NCBI RefSeq assembly: GCF_003364315.1
Contig: NZ_NXLS01000002.1
Location: forward strand, 62,001 to 126,000
Reading direction: 5' to 3'
DNA from: Helicobacter ganmani
GTDB taxonomy: Bacteria > Campylobacterota > Campylobacteria > Campylobacterales > Helicobacteraceae
DNA: 64,000 nucleotides
How positions within the stretch are numbered: position 1 is the first letter of the stretch; each line of letters begins with the position of its first letter. The notes under the pieces were generated by a model that ran no database searches, was not told where the DNA came from, and worked only from the letters and a program-made list of their open reading frames with translations. The translations under genes and the position numbers were made by a program. This document shows, in pieces, positions 56,634 through 64,000 of the stretch.

Positions 56634-58019
56634 TTATAATGCCATTTTACCCGGATTTAAAATATTATTAGGGTCAAAGGCTTTTTTAACCGCCTTGAAT
56701 AGCTCCATTTCCTCTTTAGAAAATGCAAGATGCATAAAAGGTGCTTTTGAGATTCCAATTCCGTGTTCTCCGCTAAGTGTGCCACCTAGTTCTACTGCTA
56801 TTTTAAAAATCTCTTCAATGGCTTTATGCCCTTTCTCTAGTTCTTCTTGCTTACTGCCATCTACCATTACATTTGTATGCACATTTCCATCGCCTGTATG
56901 TCCAAAGCAGGGAATCACAACATTATATTTCTTTGAAACTTCTGCGATTCTTTCTAGTAATTCAGGTAGTTTAGAGCGCGGAACTGTAATGTCTTCATTT
57001 AATTTTTTACTTCCATAAATGGTAATGCTAGGACTTGCGTTTTTGCGAGCAAACCATAAATCAGCCGCCTCTTGCTCATTGTTTGCTTTCACAAACTCAC
57101 TTGCTCCATTTTCAAAAAACTTTTCCTCTATTTTGCAGATTTGATAATCAATCTCTTCGGGCAAATTTCCATCTACTTCAGTAATCAAAATCGCCCCTGC
57201 TTCTTTTGGCAAACCTTTGTGAAATTTCTCCTCTACCGCCCTAATACTAAGATTATCCAAAAACTCCATTGCCACAGGTGAGATTCCACTTGCCATTGTT
57301 TTATACACCGCATTCATCGCAGATTGAATACTTGGAAAAACCCCCATTGCACTTTGTTTATATTTTGGCTTACTAAGTAACTTTAAAGTAATCTCTGTAA
57401 TGACAGCTAATGTTCCCTCACTCGCAATAAGAATCCCTGCAACATTGTAACCTGCAACGTCTTTGATTGTCTTTTTTCCTGCGCGGATAATATCTCCATT
57501 TGGCAACACCGCACGCAATGCCATCACAAAGTCTTTTGTAATTCCATATTTTGCTGCACGCATTCCTCCTGCATTTTCACTGACATTTCCCCCCAAAGTA
57601 GAATAATGCTCACTCGCAGGATCTGGTGGATAAAACAATCCAACTGCTTCCACTGCTTTTTGTAATTGCATATTTACTACACCGGGTTGCACGCGTGCTA
57701 CCATATTTTCCATATCAATCTCTAAAATTTGATTCATATGTTTCTCTAGTGCCAAAATCACTCCACCCTGCACCGCAAGTGCTCCACCTGTAAATCCACT
57801 TCCCGCACCTCTTGGAATAATCGGGATTAAATGCTCATTGCAATATTTTAGCACACGGCTGACTTCTTCTTCATTGTGCGGAAAAACAACGCATTCAGGA
57901 TACTTTCTTTCTTTTGTTGCATCATAGCAATAAGCACTCAAATGCGCTTTATCACTGAAACATTCACCCTCACCTACAATGGTTTTTAAGTCCTTGATAT
58001 TTTGTTCTGTCATCATCAA
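56634..58019 (-). CDS. glcD: FAD-linked oxidase, GlcD/D-lactate dehydrogenase-like
   Basis: An FAD-dependent 2-hydroxy acid oxidoreductase. The FAD_binding_4 domain shows IIPRGAGSGFTGGALAVQGG near 69-88, LFYPPDPASEHYSTLGGNVS near 127, and KDVAGYNVAGILIASEGTLA near 187. The FAD-oxidase C domain ends with FGHTGDGNVHTNVMVDG near 370 and SGEHGIGISKAPF near 413. Substrate could be glycolate or D-lactate. It follows pgbA by 3 nt, an H. pylori-like pairing (HP0508/HP0509). Confidence 0.92.
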   Translation of the reverse strand: MMMTEQNIKDLKTIVGEGECFSDKAHLSAYCYDATKERKYPECVVFPHNEEEVSRVLKYCNEHLIPIIPRGAGSGFTGGALAVQGGVILALEKHMNQILEIDMENMVARVQPGVVNMQLQKAVEAVGLFYPPDPASEHYSTLGGNVSENAGGMRAAKYGITKDFVMALRAVLPNGDIIRAGKKTIKDVAGYNVAGILIASEGTLAVITEITLKLLSKPKYKQSAMGVFPSIQSAMNAVYKTMASGISPVAMEFLDNLSIRAVEEKFHKGLPKEAGAILITEVDGNLPEEIDYQICKIEEKFFENGASEFVKANNEQEAADLWFARKNASPSITIYGSKKLNEDITVPRSKLPELLERIAEVSKKYNVVIPCFGHTGDGNVHTNVMVDGSKQEELEKGHKAIEEIFKIAVELGGTLSGEHGIGISKAPFMHLAFSKEEMELFKAVKKAFDPNNILNPGKMAL

Positions 58020-58022
58020 TCC

Positions 58023-58847
58023 TCAAAAAATATCTTTTATACCATCAAGAAAATAATTTGTAATTCTTCCAAAAAATGTTGCGTCTTCGTCACGAATCTC
58101 ACCTTTAACTAAAGCGTCAAAATATATATAATAGTCTTGTGTTTTAGCATCATTAAAAAGATAAGAAAACCATTCTTGATTACCTCTTCCAATGCGTGAG
58201 AAAAATGGTAACATACGCTCCTCTACCGGTGCGCGTCCCGTAATGTAGTCTTTTTTAATCATACGAAAAGTCTGGCAATCCAACGCTTGCCCCTCATTGA
58301 GATTCACCATATATACAATTCCCGCAGCATATTGTGTGCAGATTTTGCGGAAATCTCCCCTCACAGGCGCGGTATGTCCTACATCCATTAAATAAGCCGC
58401 AAACAAATCAGGGTGCAACCAAGTAATCTCTGGATAGGCGGCTTTAATTTTTTCATAAATATCTTGCGTTGGTGCAATCAAAAATGCTCTGTCGTTAAAA
58501 CTACGAAAAATCACTTCATCATTCTTTTGTGGCGTCAAAGTAGGTGTTGGAAAGGCACTTTGCTCTAATCCCACAAAAGGTTCAAAGGCTATCTTTGCCC
58601 GATTGTCTTGAATCTCTATTACTGCAGCTTTTGCCACGATTCCAGAATGTTCTCTATCAAACCAACGAATAATCTCTCCACTTTCCCCAACTTTTAAATC
58701 AAATGCCGGCACATACGCATAATGTGCGGAATCCTTATCAAGTGCAATAATTGGAACAATGATTTTGTTGCCAAAAGGAGAAGCTAACGAAAAAGTACCA
58801 AAAAAAGAGAATACAACCAAATATTTTAGAAGTTTTAAATATTTCAT
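58023..58847 (-). CDS. pgbA: PgbA-like plasminogen-binding protein, short form
   Basis: A predicted surface or periplasmic protein that matches the N-terminal half of H. pylori plasminogen-binding protein PgbA as I recall it. A signal peptide (YLVVFSFFGTFSLASP) is present, and conserved stretches include IVPIIALDKDSAHYAYVPAF and HPDLFAAYLMDVGHTAPVRG. The H. pylori protein is much longer and ends in a Lys-rich region linked to plasminogen binding. Here the protein stops after GKI-type sequence at FLDGIKDIF, about 274 residues, without that tail. Start ATG 58847 is preferred over the upstream TTG. Confidence 0.78.
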   Translation of the reverse strand: MKYLKLLKYLVVFSFFGTFSLASPFGNKIIVPIIALDKDSAHYAYVPAFDLKVGESGEIIRWFDREHSGIVAKAAVIEIQDNRAKIAFEPFVGLEQSAFPTPTLTPQKNDEVIFRSFNDRAFLIAPTQDIYEKIKAAYPEITWLHPDLFAAYLMDVGHTAPVRGDFRKICTQYAAGIVYMVNLNEGQALDCQTFRMIKKDYITGRAPVEERMLPFFSRIGRGNQEWFSYLFNDAKTQDYYIYFDALVKGEIRDEDATFFGRITNYFLDGIKDIF

Positions 58848-58996
58848 AAACAAATAAGCCTTAGTCTTCAGAAATTTTTAATATTAAAAATTTCTGAAAT
58901 TATATTTTATTTTTGCTTAAAGCCTAGCAAGATTTTATATATTTTATATAAAATCTTGCAAATTTTTATCCCGAAATTTCACAACAATGTAAAAAG

Positions 58997-59013
58997 TTGG
59001 AATCCTTTTTGCT
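58997..59013 (+). promoter_or_regulatory. candidate sigma-54 promoter
   Basis: TTGGAATCCTTTTTGCT has GG (58999-59000) and GC (59011-59012) 10 nt apart with a TTGCTTT -12 element, the sigma-54 geometry. The next gene starts 68 nt downstream. In Helicobacter, sigma-54 drives middle flagellar genes. The string is nearly identical to that upstream of fliW. Confidence 0.6.
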
Positions 59014-59080
59014 TTAAAATTTTCAATTTTGACAATATTTCAAACTTTGACTTTAAAATAAGAAAGGATTTTGTTTCACA

Positions 59081-59659
59081 ATGGTCATCAATCAAAACTT
59101 AAACTCCCTAGGTGGAATTTATAATGAAGCGAATCGTCTCTTAAACGAAAATGTACAATCCACAAACAAAGCACAGAATAAAGAATTGCAACAACAGAAT
59201 CAAGAGAGCTTTAGCAGTGAGAGAATCACTTATGGAATGATTAGTTTGGAGCTTATGAGCGATGAACAATATCAAGCTTTTGAAAGAGTAACTGCGGGTA
59301 TGTCTCCCAATGAAAAAATTTCTGTCGCGCAAATGCTCACAAGAGCCGGTAATTTAAGCGCAAGCGTAGAGCGCATAGAGCAACGCGAAAAAGAATCTCA
59401 AGATTCCAATCCAGAGAAAAAAGAAGAAGAACTCGGATTTTTAGGTATTACACAAGATGGTTGGCAAGAAGTTGCAAAAGAATTTCAAGATAATTTAAAC
59501 CACTTGCAAGGGCTCTATACCAAGAATTATACCAAGAATCCCACAAGCAACTATAATGATATTTTGCGCAAAAATACAGAAGCCAAAACACAACGCATTT
59601 TAAGGGAATTTAGCCACGCAATTTATAGCGGTAATGTGCAAATTGATACGATAAGCTAA
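59081..59659 (+). CDS. hypothetical protein, probably sigma-54-controlled
   Basis: I do not recognise this 192-residue protein. It has no signal peptide, no transmembrane helix and no Cys. The sequence is rich in Gln, Asn, Glu and Ser with predicted helices, including QQQNQESFSSE and EQREKESQDSNPEKKEEE. The N-terminus MVINQNLNSLGGIYN resembles the start of flagellins superficially. A sigma-54-like promoter 68 nt upstream suggests a flagellar or motility link. It has AAGGA about 17 nt before ATG, rather far. It stands alone, divergent from pgbA. Confidence 0.65.
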   Translation: MVINQNLNSLGGIYNEANRLLNENVQSTNKAQNKELQQQNQESFSSERITYGMISLELMSDEQYQAFERVTAGMSPNEKISVAQMLTRAGNLSASVERIEQREKESQDSNPEKKEEELGFLGITQDGWQEVAKEFQDNLNHLQGLYTKNYTKNPTSNYNDILRKNTEAKTQRILREFSHAIYSGNVQIDTIS

Positions 59660-59704
59660 GAGAATATCTCCCCGCTGCACTCTTGTGATTTTGCATTCTA
59701 TCCT

Positions 59705-59900
59705 TGTGGAATTAATTTATAGAATCGTGACAATCTACAATACAGAATCTCATATTTAATTTTTGGATTCCATTGTAAAGGCTAAGTTTTGCAAGGTTAT
59801 AGATTTTCAAATGTGGGCGTGGAAAGCAACTCACCCAAACCTATACAATCACTTCGTAATGTGCGCTTCACTTTGTTTGCAATGACAAAATGGAATCGCA
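59705..59900. repeat. long copy of the dispersed repeat family
   Basis: Most of the 59660-59939 gap is repeat sequence. It shares the 'caatctacaat', 'gattccattg.aaaggc' and 'gttatagatttt' blocks with the copies at 9481 and 10410-10495, and 'cttcgtaatgtgcgc' and 'gcaatgac' with others. No gene is seen. Confidence 0.6.
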
Positions 59901-59939
59901 AGACAATAGAATCCTCACACCACCTTTAACCCACAGACT

Positions 59940-61094
59940 TTAGCCACAAAGGCTTTGAGCAAATAAAGCAATATTGCCCCCCCCCCCCGCACGATTCGCA
60001 GCAATCAAACCTTCACCTAGTTTATAAGAAGTGTAGTTTTTGATTTGGATTGCTTCCTTATAGTCTGCATAAGATTCTAGAGGAGGAAGTTTTAGTTTTG
60101 GATTCTTTTTGATTCTTTCTTGATATTGTTGCTGTTCTATTCTGTGGGATTCTTTAATATAGCTTAGAACATAAGGTAAGCGTATCATTCCCCATAAGCT
60201 TTTGGAGTTTAGAATCATTGCATTGCCTAATTTGTAGGCTAAATGGGATTGGAAGCGTAGAGTTGCGCCTGTAAGCTTATTGTGGTGGGGAAGCTGATTC
60301 TGTATCTGTTGTGATATGGAATAAAATTTTTGCTCTCTACTTCGTTCAATTAAATCTTGAAAATAGACCCTGTTGGGCACAAAGGGCATTATTTGATGAC
60401 TCTGTATGCGCGATTCTAATTCATCTAAATAGTAATTTATGTTTGATTTCAAATCAATTCCTTTAAAGTCAAAGAATCCATATTTCCACCATTCAAGTCG
60501 TAAAATCCGCTCTCTTGTCTCCTCATTAAAACGATATTAAAATCCTAGCAGGGATTCCACCTACCACAGCAAAGGGTGGGACATCTTTGGTAACTAGCGC
60601 ATTTTGACCCACAACGCAACCCGTATGAAGCGTGATTCCGGACTTTAGAATCGCATTGGGCAGACATACACATCGTGTTCTAAAGTTGTAGGGGGTGCAG
60701 AAAGAACGAAATTAGTGTAGCTGTCTGTTTGGTATTTTCCTTGAACAAATTTCAAATTCGCATCTTTAAAAATTACAAAATTAGGATAATAAGTAAAACT
60801 AGAAGTAGAGATTATATCCAAAGGGTGCTTACCACTAATAAAACTAAGTCCTAGTGCTATAGAATTATATCTCCCCATCTTAATGTCAAGACGCGGAATA
60901 TGCGCGTTACTATAAGAAAAAGTTCCCATTGGACAAAGGGTATTTCCCCTATTGAAAGAACAATATTATTCCATAAAGCCCGCTTCGGGTATTACAATCT
61001 CCTCGTCTATTTTAAGCCTATTTCCACGCACGGAAGTAGAGATATGATTCTCTAGCAGACATTCTAAACAATAAGAATTAATTTTGATTTTCAT
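59940..61094 (-). pseudogene. decayed CatB-like acetyltransferase fused to a KLG domain
   Basis: Three pieces in three frames make one gene relic. Piece 1 starts at ATG 61094 (MKIKINSYCLECLLENH), meets TAA at 60966-60968, and continues past it with MGTFSYSNAHIPRLDIKMGR. Piece 2 (NAILKSGITLHTGCVVGQNA, then VPPFAVVGGIPARIL) is hexapeptide acetyltransferase sequence shifted by a lost base near 60659. Piece 3 (RFNEETRERILRLEWWKYGF) begins after a second shift near 60534 and runs through the KLG domain (HLAYKLGNAMILNSKSLWG, SYKLGEGLIAANRAGGG) to 59940. The order acetyltransferase then KLG domain implies an original fusion. A poly-G tract sits near the 3' end. With three lesions it is unlikely to be active. 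Confidence 0.8.
59977..59988 (-). repeat. poly-G tract (12 G) in KLG domain relic
   Basis: Twelve G in the coding sense, at the same place in the second KLG unit as in the 1.9-3.1 kb gene. With 11 G the frame continues as AILLYLLKAFVAKVCGL, which parallels the 11-G tail of the other gene. Confidence 0.9.
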
Positions 61095-61107
61095 TTGTGT
61101 GGCTTTC

Positions 61108-61142
61108 AAAAATTCAAGCAAGGAGGGAATCCCCACTTGCTT
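61108..61142 (-). terminator. intrinsic terminator of petABC
   Basis: On the minus strand AAGCAAG pairs with CTTGCTT (61136-61142 with 61116-61122), with an inner GGG/CCC, then GAATTTTTG gives a U-run. It lies 14 nt past the petC stop and is the clearest Rho-independent terminator in the window. Confidence 0.75.
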
Positions 61143-61155
61143 AAAAGACTAAAGT

Positions 61156-62001
61156 TTAATGCACATCATGCCAAATCTTGCGTTTCCACAAATAAGCTAC
61201 GACGCCCATAATCACCATAAAAATAATGAGTTTGTAACCGAGTGCTTCGCGTTCATCTTTCTTGCTATCACCCACAGATTCCATATAAGCAACCACTTGA
61301 TTTTCTGCTTTTTCAGTCAAGCCCACGCGTGGCATTGCAGTCCCTGCAAGTCTTTTTTGTGGGTCATTAATGAAAGTATGCAAGTAATCTAAGCTGCGAC
61401 TACGAATCATCATAGACAAATCTGGAACTTTAGTGCCAAGATAATCTGTCATACCGCCCTCTGCACTCCATTTGTCATATCGCACACTATGGCAGCGACC
61501 GCACGCGTCAATAAACACTTCTTTGTTGCTTAATTCTTGAGGAGCAATACTGCGCAAATATGCAACAATATCTGCAATCTCTTGCTCACTCATCCAATCA
61601 TAAGCTGGCATTGGGTGATTGCCATCAAATTTATGTGTTTGCTTTGCTGCAATGGCAGCATTTTTCACCACATTACCTAAAAAGTTTTTCTCATAAATCA
61701 ATCCAGCAGAAGATAAATCCGGTGGAACAACACCATAAGCCGCAAGGGCATCTTCTGGAGCAAATGGAGATTCCATACCTTCGGATTTGATAGAGTGGCA
61801 CGCAAGACAATTTGCATTGACAATTTCTTTACCATTTGCTGCATTACCCTCTGCTACAAGCGGTTTCAAATCGGCAAAAGTATAATCTGCGGGAGCAACT
61901 TTTGGATACATTTGACCATGTGCAAAAGGTTCAACACCCCAATAAATAATCCCTGTCAGCACAACAACAACGATTAATGCTAAGAATTCTTTCATTCTCA
62001 C
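61156..62001 (-). CDS. petC: cytochrome bc1 complex diheme cytochrome c subunit PetC
   Basis: The cytochrome c1-type subunit of the ubiquinol-cytochrome c reductase. Campylobacterota use a diheme form: CXXCH motifs are NCLACHS near 64-70 and ACGRCHS near 166-172. An N-terminal helix (FLALIVVVVLTGIIYWGV) and a C-terminal helix (KLIIFMVIMGVVAYLW) anchor it, and MPAYDWMSEQEIADIVAYLR and GTAMPRVGLTEKAENQVVAY supply axial Met segments. Length 281. It is last in petABC, 6 nt after petB. Confidence 0.94.
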   Translation of the reverse strand: MRMKEFLALIVVVVLTGIIYWGVEPFAHGQMYPKVAPADYTFADLKPLVAEGNAANGKEIVNANCLACHSIKSEGMESPFAPEDALAAYGVVPPDLSSAGLIYEKNFLGNVVKNAAIAAKQTHKFDGNHPMPAYDWMSEQEIADIVAYLRSIAPQELSNKEVFIDACGRCHSVRYDKWSAEGGMTDYLGTKVPDLSMMIRSRSLDYLHTFINDPQKRLAGTAMPRVGLTEKAENQVVAYMESVGDSKKDEREALGYKLIIFMVIMGVVAYLWKRKIWHDVH

Positions 62002-62007
62002 TCCTTC

Positions 62008-63234
62008 TTAATTCTGTTTGTTTTCAAGTTTGGTTACGATTGGTAAAAACACAAACAATAATGCCAAAAACGCAATTGTAGCGGCAAAACCAATATAAGC
62101 ATTCACGCCTGTTGGAGGAAGTTTGCCCCAAATCGTCAAAACAATCATATCTATTACCAAAAGCCAGAAGAAAATCATAAATCCGGGTCGTTTGTGCGCA
62201 GGTGCAACTACATCACTGCGGTCTAACCAAGGCAACAACATAAAGACAACATTTGCAATTCCAAATGCCATCAAGCCCAAATCTGCGCTAAAGAAAAAGC
62301 CGCGTAAGATTTCATAACTCCACAAGAAATACCACTCGGGGTAAATATGCGGAGGGGTTTTGAGATGGTCAGCAGGGTCAAAGTTAATTGGGTCAAGCGC
62401 AAAAGCAAAATGATAACAAGTCAAATAAAATAAAATTGCCAAGAAGAAACTCGCAACAAAGAAATCTTTAGACAAGAACATAGGCCAAAATGGAATAACT
62501 TTAGATTCTTTTTTGTTCCCTGCTTTGTATTTCTCTGCTTCTTTTTCAAAGTCTAATTCTTCACCATAAGCGTTATTGACATGTGGAATCCTTAAACTAT
62601 AAAAATGCACTGCAATCACAAGCATAATCACAACAGGTAACAACACAACATGCAACATAAAGAATCTTGTCAAAGTTGCGTCTGCTACGATGAAGTTACC
62701 GCGAATCCATACGACTAAATCCGCTCCAATTACAGGGATTCCACCAAAAAGATTTGTAATAACTGCTGCCGCCCAATAGCTCATTTGTCCCCAAGGAAGC
62801 ATATAACCGCTAAAGGCTTCTGCAGAAAATAAACCAAAAAGAATCATACCTGTAAGCCAAATCATTTCTCTTCCACGTTTGTATGAACCATAATAAATCG
62901 CAACAAACATATGAATATAAATAACCAAGAAGCAAACAGACGCACTCACCGCGTGTAAGTGTCTCCACAGCCAACCATACTTCACTTCCTGCATAATTGT
63001 ATAATTTACACTATCAAATGCAAGTTTAGTATCTGGCTTGTAATACATTAACAAAAATAATCCAGAAACCACTAAAAGACTGAATAATACTACCAAAACA
63101 ACACCCATTGCCCAAAGGAAATTGATATTTTTTGGAATCCAATATTCCGTCATTAATACTTTCATCAAAGGTTTTACTGCCAACCTTTGGTCTAACCAAT
63201 CAATAATACCATCTGCTTTATGAATTTGTGCCAT
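62008..63234 (-). CDS. petB: cytochrome b PetB
   Basis: The membrane-embedded cytochrome b of the bc1 complex, holding hemes bL and bH. Heme-ligand His residues lie in helix B (WLWRHLHAVSASVCFLVIYIH, near 87-107) and helix D (FFMLHVVLLPVVIMLVIAVH). The Qo-site PEWY appears as HIYPEWYFLWSYEILRG near 295. About eight to nine helices span 408 residues, a full cytochrome b. It starts 10 nt after petA. Confidence 0.96.
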   Translation of the reverse strand: MAQIHKADGIIDWLDQRLAVKPLMKVLMTEYWIPKNINFLWAMGVVLVVLFSLLVVSGLFLLMYYKPDTKLAFDSVNYTIMQEVKYGWLWRHLHAVSASVCFLVIYIHMFVAIYYGSYKRGREMIWLTGMILFGLFSAEAFSGYMLPWGQMSYWAAAVITNLFGGIPVIGADLVVWIRGNFIVADATLTRFFMLHVVLLPVVIMLVIAVHFYSLRIPHVNNAYGEELDFEKEAEKYKAGNKKESKVIPFWPMFLSKDFFVASFFLAILFYLTCYHFAFALDPINFDPADHLKTPPHIYPEWYFLWSYEILRGFFFSADLGLMAFGIANVVFMLLPWLDRSDVVAPAHKRPGFMIFFWLLVIDMIVLTIWGKLPPTGVNAYIGFAATIAFLALLFVFLPIVTKLENKQN

Positions 63235-63244
63235 ACATTACTCC

Positions 63245-63748
63245 TTATGCCTTACCTACGAGCTTCAAGTATTCAGGACCTTCTTCGCCAAGCACCAATT
63301 TATCACCTTCAATCTTGAAAGGCGGAATCGCCATTGGAGTTGGAGGAGGACCAAATACATTTCTACCGCAAGCATCAAATCGCCCGCCGTGGCAAGCACA
63401 ATGAAATTCTGTGGATTTAGAATCATACGATGGAATACAGCCTAAATGGGTGCAGATTTGGATACCTAAACTATAATCTGCATTGCCCACAACCACATCT
63501 CTTTCTTCACATTTTTTCATTTCTGCAGTTTTTTTGATAACATAAACAGGTGTGCCTCTATACTCTACTTGTCTATATTCACCCTCTTGCATACTGCTTA
63601 AATCAATAGTTGTGAAACCAGCCGAAACAACACTTGGCAATGGGTCCCAAGAAGATTTCATTGCAACCAACGATGCGCCAACACCAACAGCTGCAATCCC
63701 TCCTAGAGCCATACCAAGGAAATCTCTACGATTGACATTCTCTGCCAT
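63245..63748 (-). CDS. petA: Rieske iron-sulfur subunit PetA
   Basis: The Rieske [2Fe-2S] protein of the bc1 complex. A twin-arginine signal (NRRDFLGMALGGIAAVGVGA, residues 6-25) serves as the membrane anchor. Cluster ligands are in CTHLGC near 97-102 and CACHGGRFDACG near 115-126. Length 167 is standard. The ribosome site AGGAGGAAATAG is strong. The operon order petABC matches other Helicobacter. The AT-rich upstream gap 63749-63940 shows no gene. Confidence 0.96.
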   Translation of the reverse strand: MAENVNRRDFLGMALGGIAAVGVGASLVAMKSSWDPLPSVVSAGFTTIDLSSMQEGEYRQVEYRGTPVYVIKKTAEMKKCEERDVVVGNADYSLGIQICTHLGCIPSYDSKSTEFHCACHGGRFDACGRNVFGPPPTPMAIPPFKIEGDKLVLGEEGPEYLKLVGKA

Positions 63749-63944
63749 CTATTTCCTCCTCTATGAAAACAATTCTTAATTTTTTCGTTAAGAAACTTTG
63801 TATTTTATCAAAAGAAAGCTTTATTTTTAAAAAACCTTGCGAAATTCCACACGAAAAACTTCAAAATGTTTCAAATGTTCAAAAATATTATGGAATCTCG
63901 CTGATAAAGTTTGTAAATCTCGTAATGAAGAGCGGGAAATGCTT

Positions 63945-63990
63945 TAATTTTTCGTCCTTGCAAGCGCAAGCGAAGTAATCTATAATCTCA
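63945..63990. repeat. dispersed repeat at window end
   Basis: 'ttcgtccttgcaagcgcaagcgaagtaatctataatctcac' is a compact copy of the dispersed family, in the gap upstream of petA. The left half is a small palindrome (CTTGC/GCAAG). Confidence 0.55.
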
Positions 63991-64000
63991 CATATCATAA

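Overview
The window looks like a chromosome segment of a Helicobacter species, most likely of the enterohepatic group. The DNA is AT-rich. Several gene strings match the H. pylori order as I remember it: fabZ-lpxA-clpX-mreB-mreC, ppiD-like-ftsA-ftsZ, petABC, miaB beside an HP0268-type 80-residue protein, valS beside fliW, glcD-pgbA, and PBP2 to the MltD-like transglycosylase. Genes that H. pylori lacks (hisB, an ArgA-like acetyltransferase, pycB) and several long poly-G tracts argue against H. pylori itself. This assignment rests on protein motifs and synteny from memory, not on a database search.

Layout. 1-5.2 kb: 3' part of ligA, a poly-G glycosyltransferase-like gene, gatB, and a Gly-Leu-Cys-Ser tRNA operon with a near-consensus promoter. 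5.3-9.4 kb: a DUF3298-type exported protein, a TlpA-like lipoprotein, ftsY, radA. 9.4-13.4 kb: an SDR gene between two copies of a 54-nt repeat, then an esterase-M48 protease-prmC operon. 13.6-18.5 kb: a divergent MreB paralogue, pgeF, kdsB, and nifS-nifU. 18.6-24.2 kb: a phase-variable O-acyltransferase (MBOAT) with its SGNH partner, transcribed behind valS. 24.3-26.8 kb: fliW and a UvrD-type helicase. 27-40.2 kb: a long minus-strand block of envelope genes (uppS, coaBC, PBP2, engB, lptA, lptC, kdsC, rlpA, mltD) with hisB and an argA-like gene inside, then a lysophospholipid acyltransferase, miaB and the HP0268-type gene. 40.4-47.4 kb: nusA, a PpiD-like chaperone, ftsA, ftsZ, a TSUP permease, a UDG-fold glycosylase, tRNA-Met and tRNA-Arg. 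47.4-51.5 kb: an out-of-frame radical SAM gene, xseA, pycB. 52.1-58.9 kb: mreC, mreB, clpX, lpxA, fabZ, glcD, pgbA. 59-64 kb: an unknown gene behind a sigma-54-like promoter, a decayed acetyltransferase fusion gene, and petABC.

Two themes stand out. First, most housekeeping genes serve the envelope and division: peptidoglycan (uppS, PBP2, mltD, rlpA, mreB, mreC, pgeF), LPS (kdsB, kdsC, lptA, lptC, lpxA) and ftsAZ. Second, four single-locus accessory islands carry poly-G tracts: the glycosyltransferase at 1.9-3.1 kb, the MBOAT/SGNH pair at 18.7-21.5 kb, the radical SAM gene at 47.4-48.4 kb, and the acetyltransferase relic at 59.9-61.1 kb. As read here, the MBOAT and radical SAM genes are out of frame. 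The glycosyltransferase is open, but its second tract is one G away from the frame that completes its last repeat. Each island has a degenerate copy of one dispersed intergenic repeat at its 3' end. I read these as a scattered set of phase-variable surface-modification genes inserted between core genes. No CRISPR array, prophage, transposase, rRNA gene or replication origin was seen.
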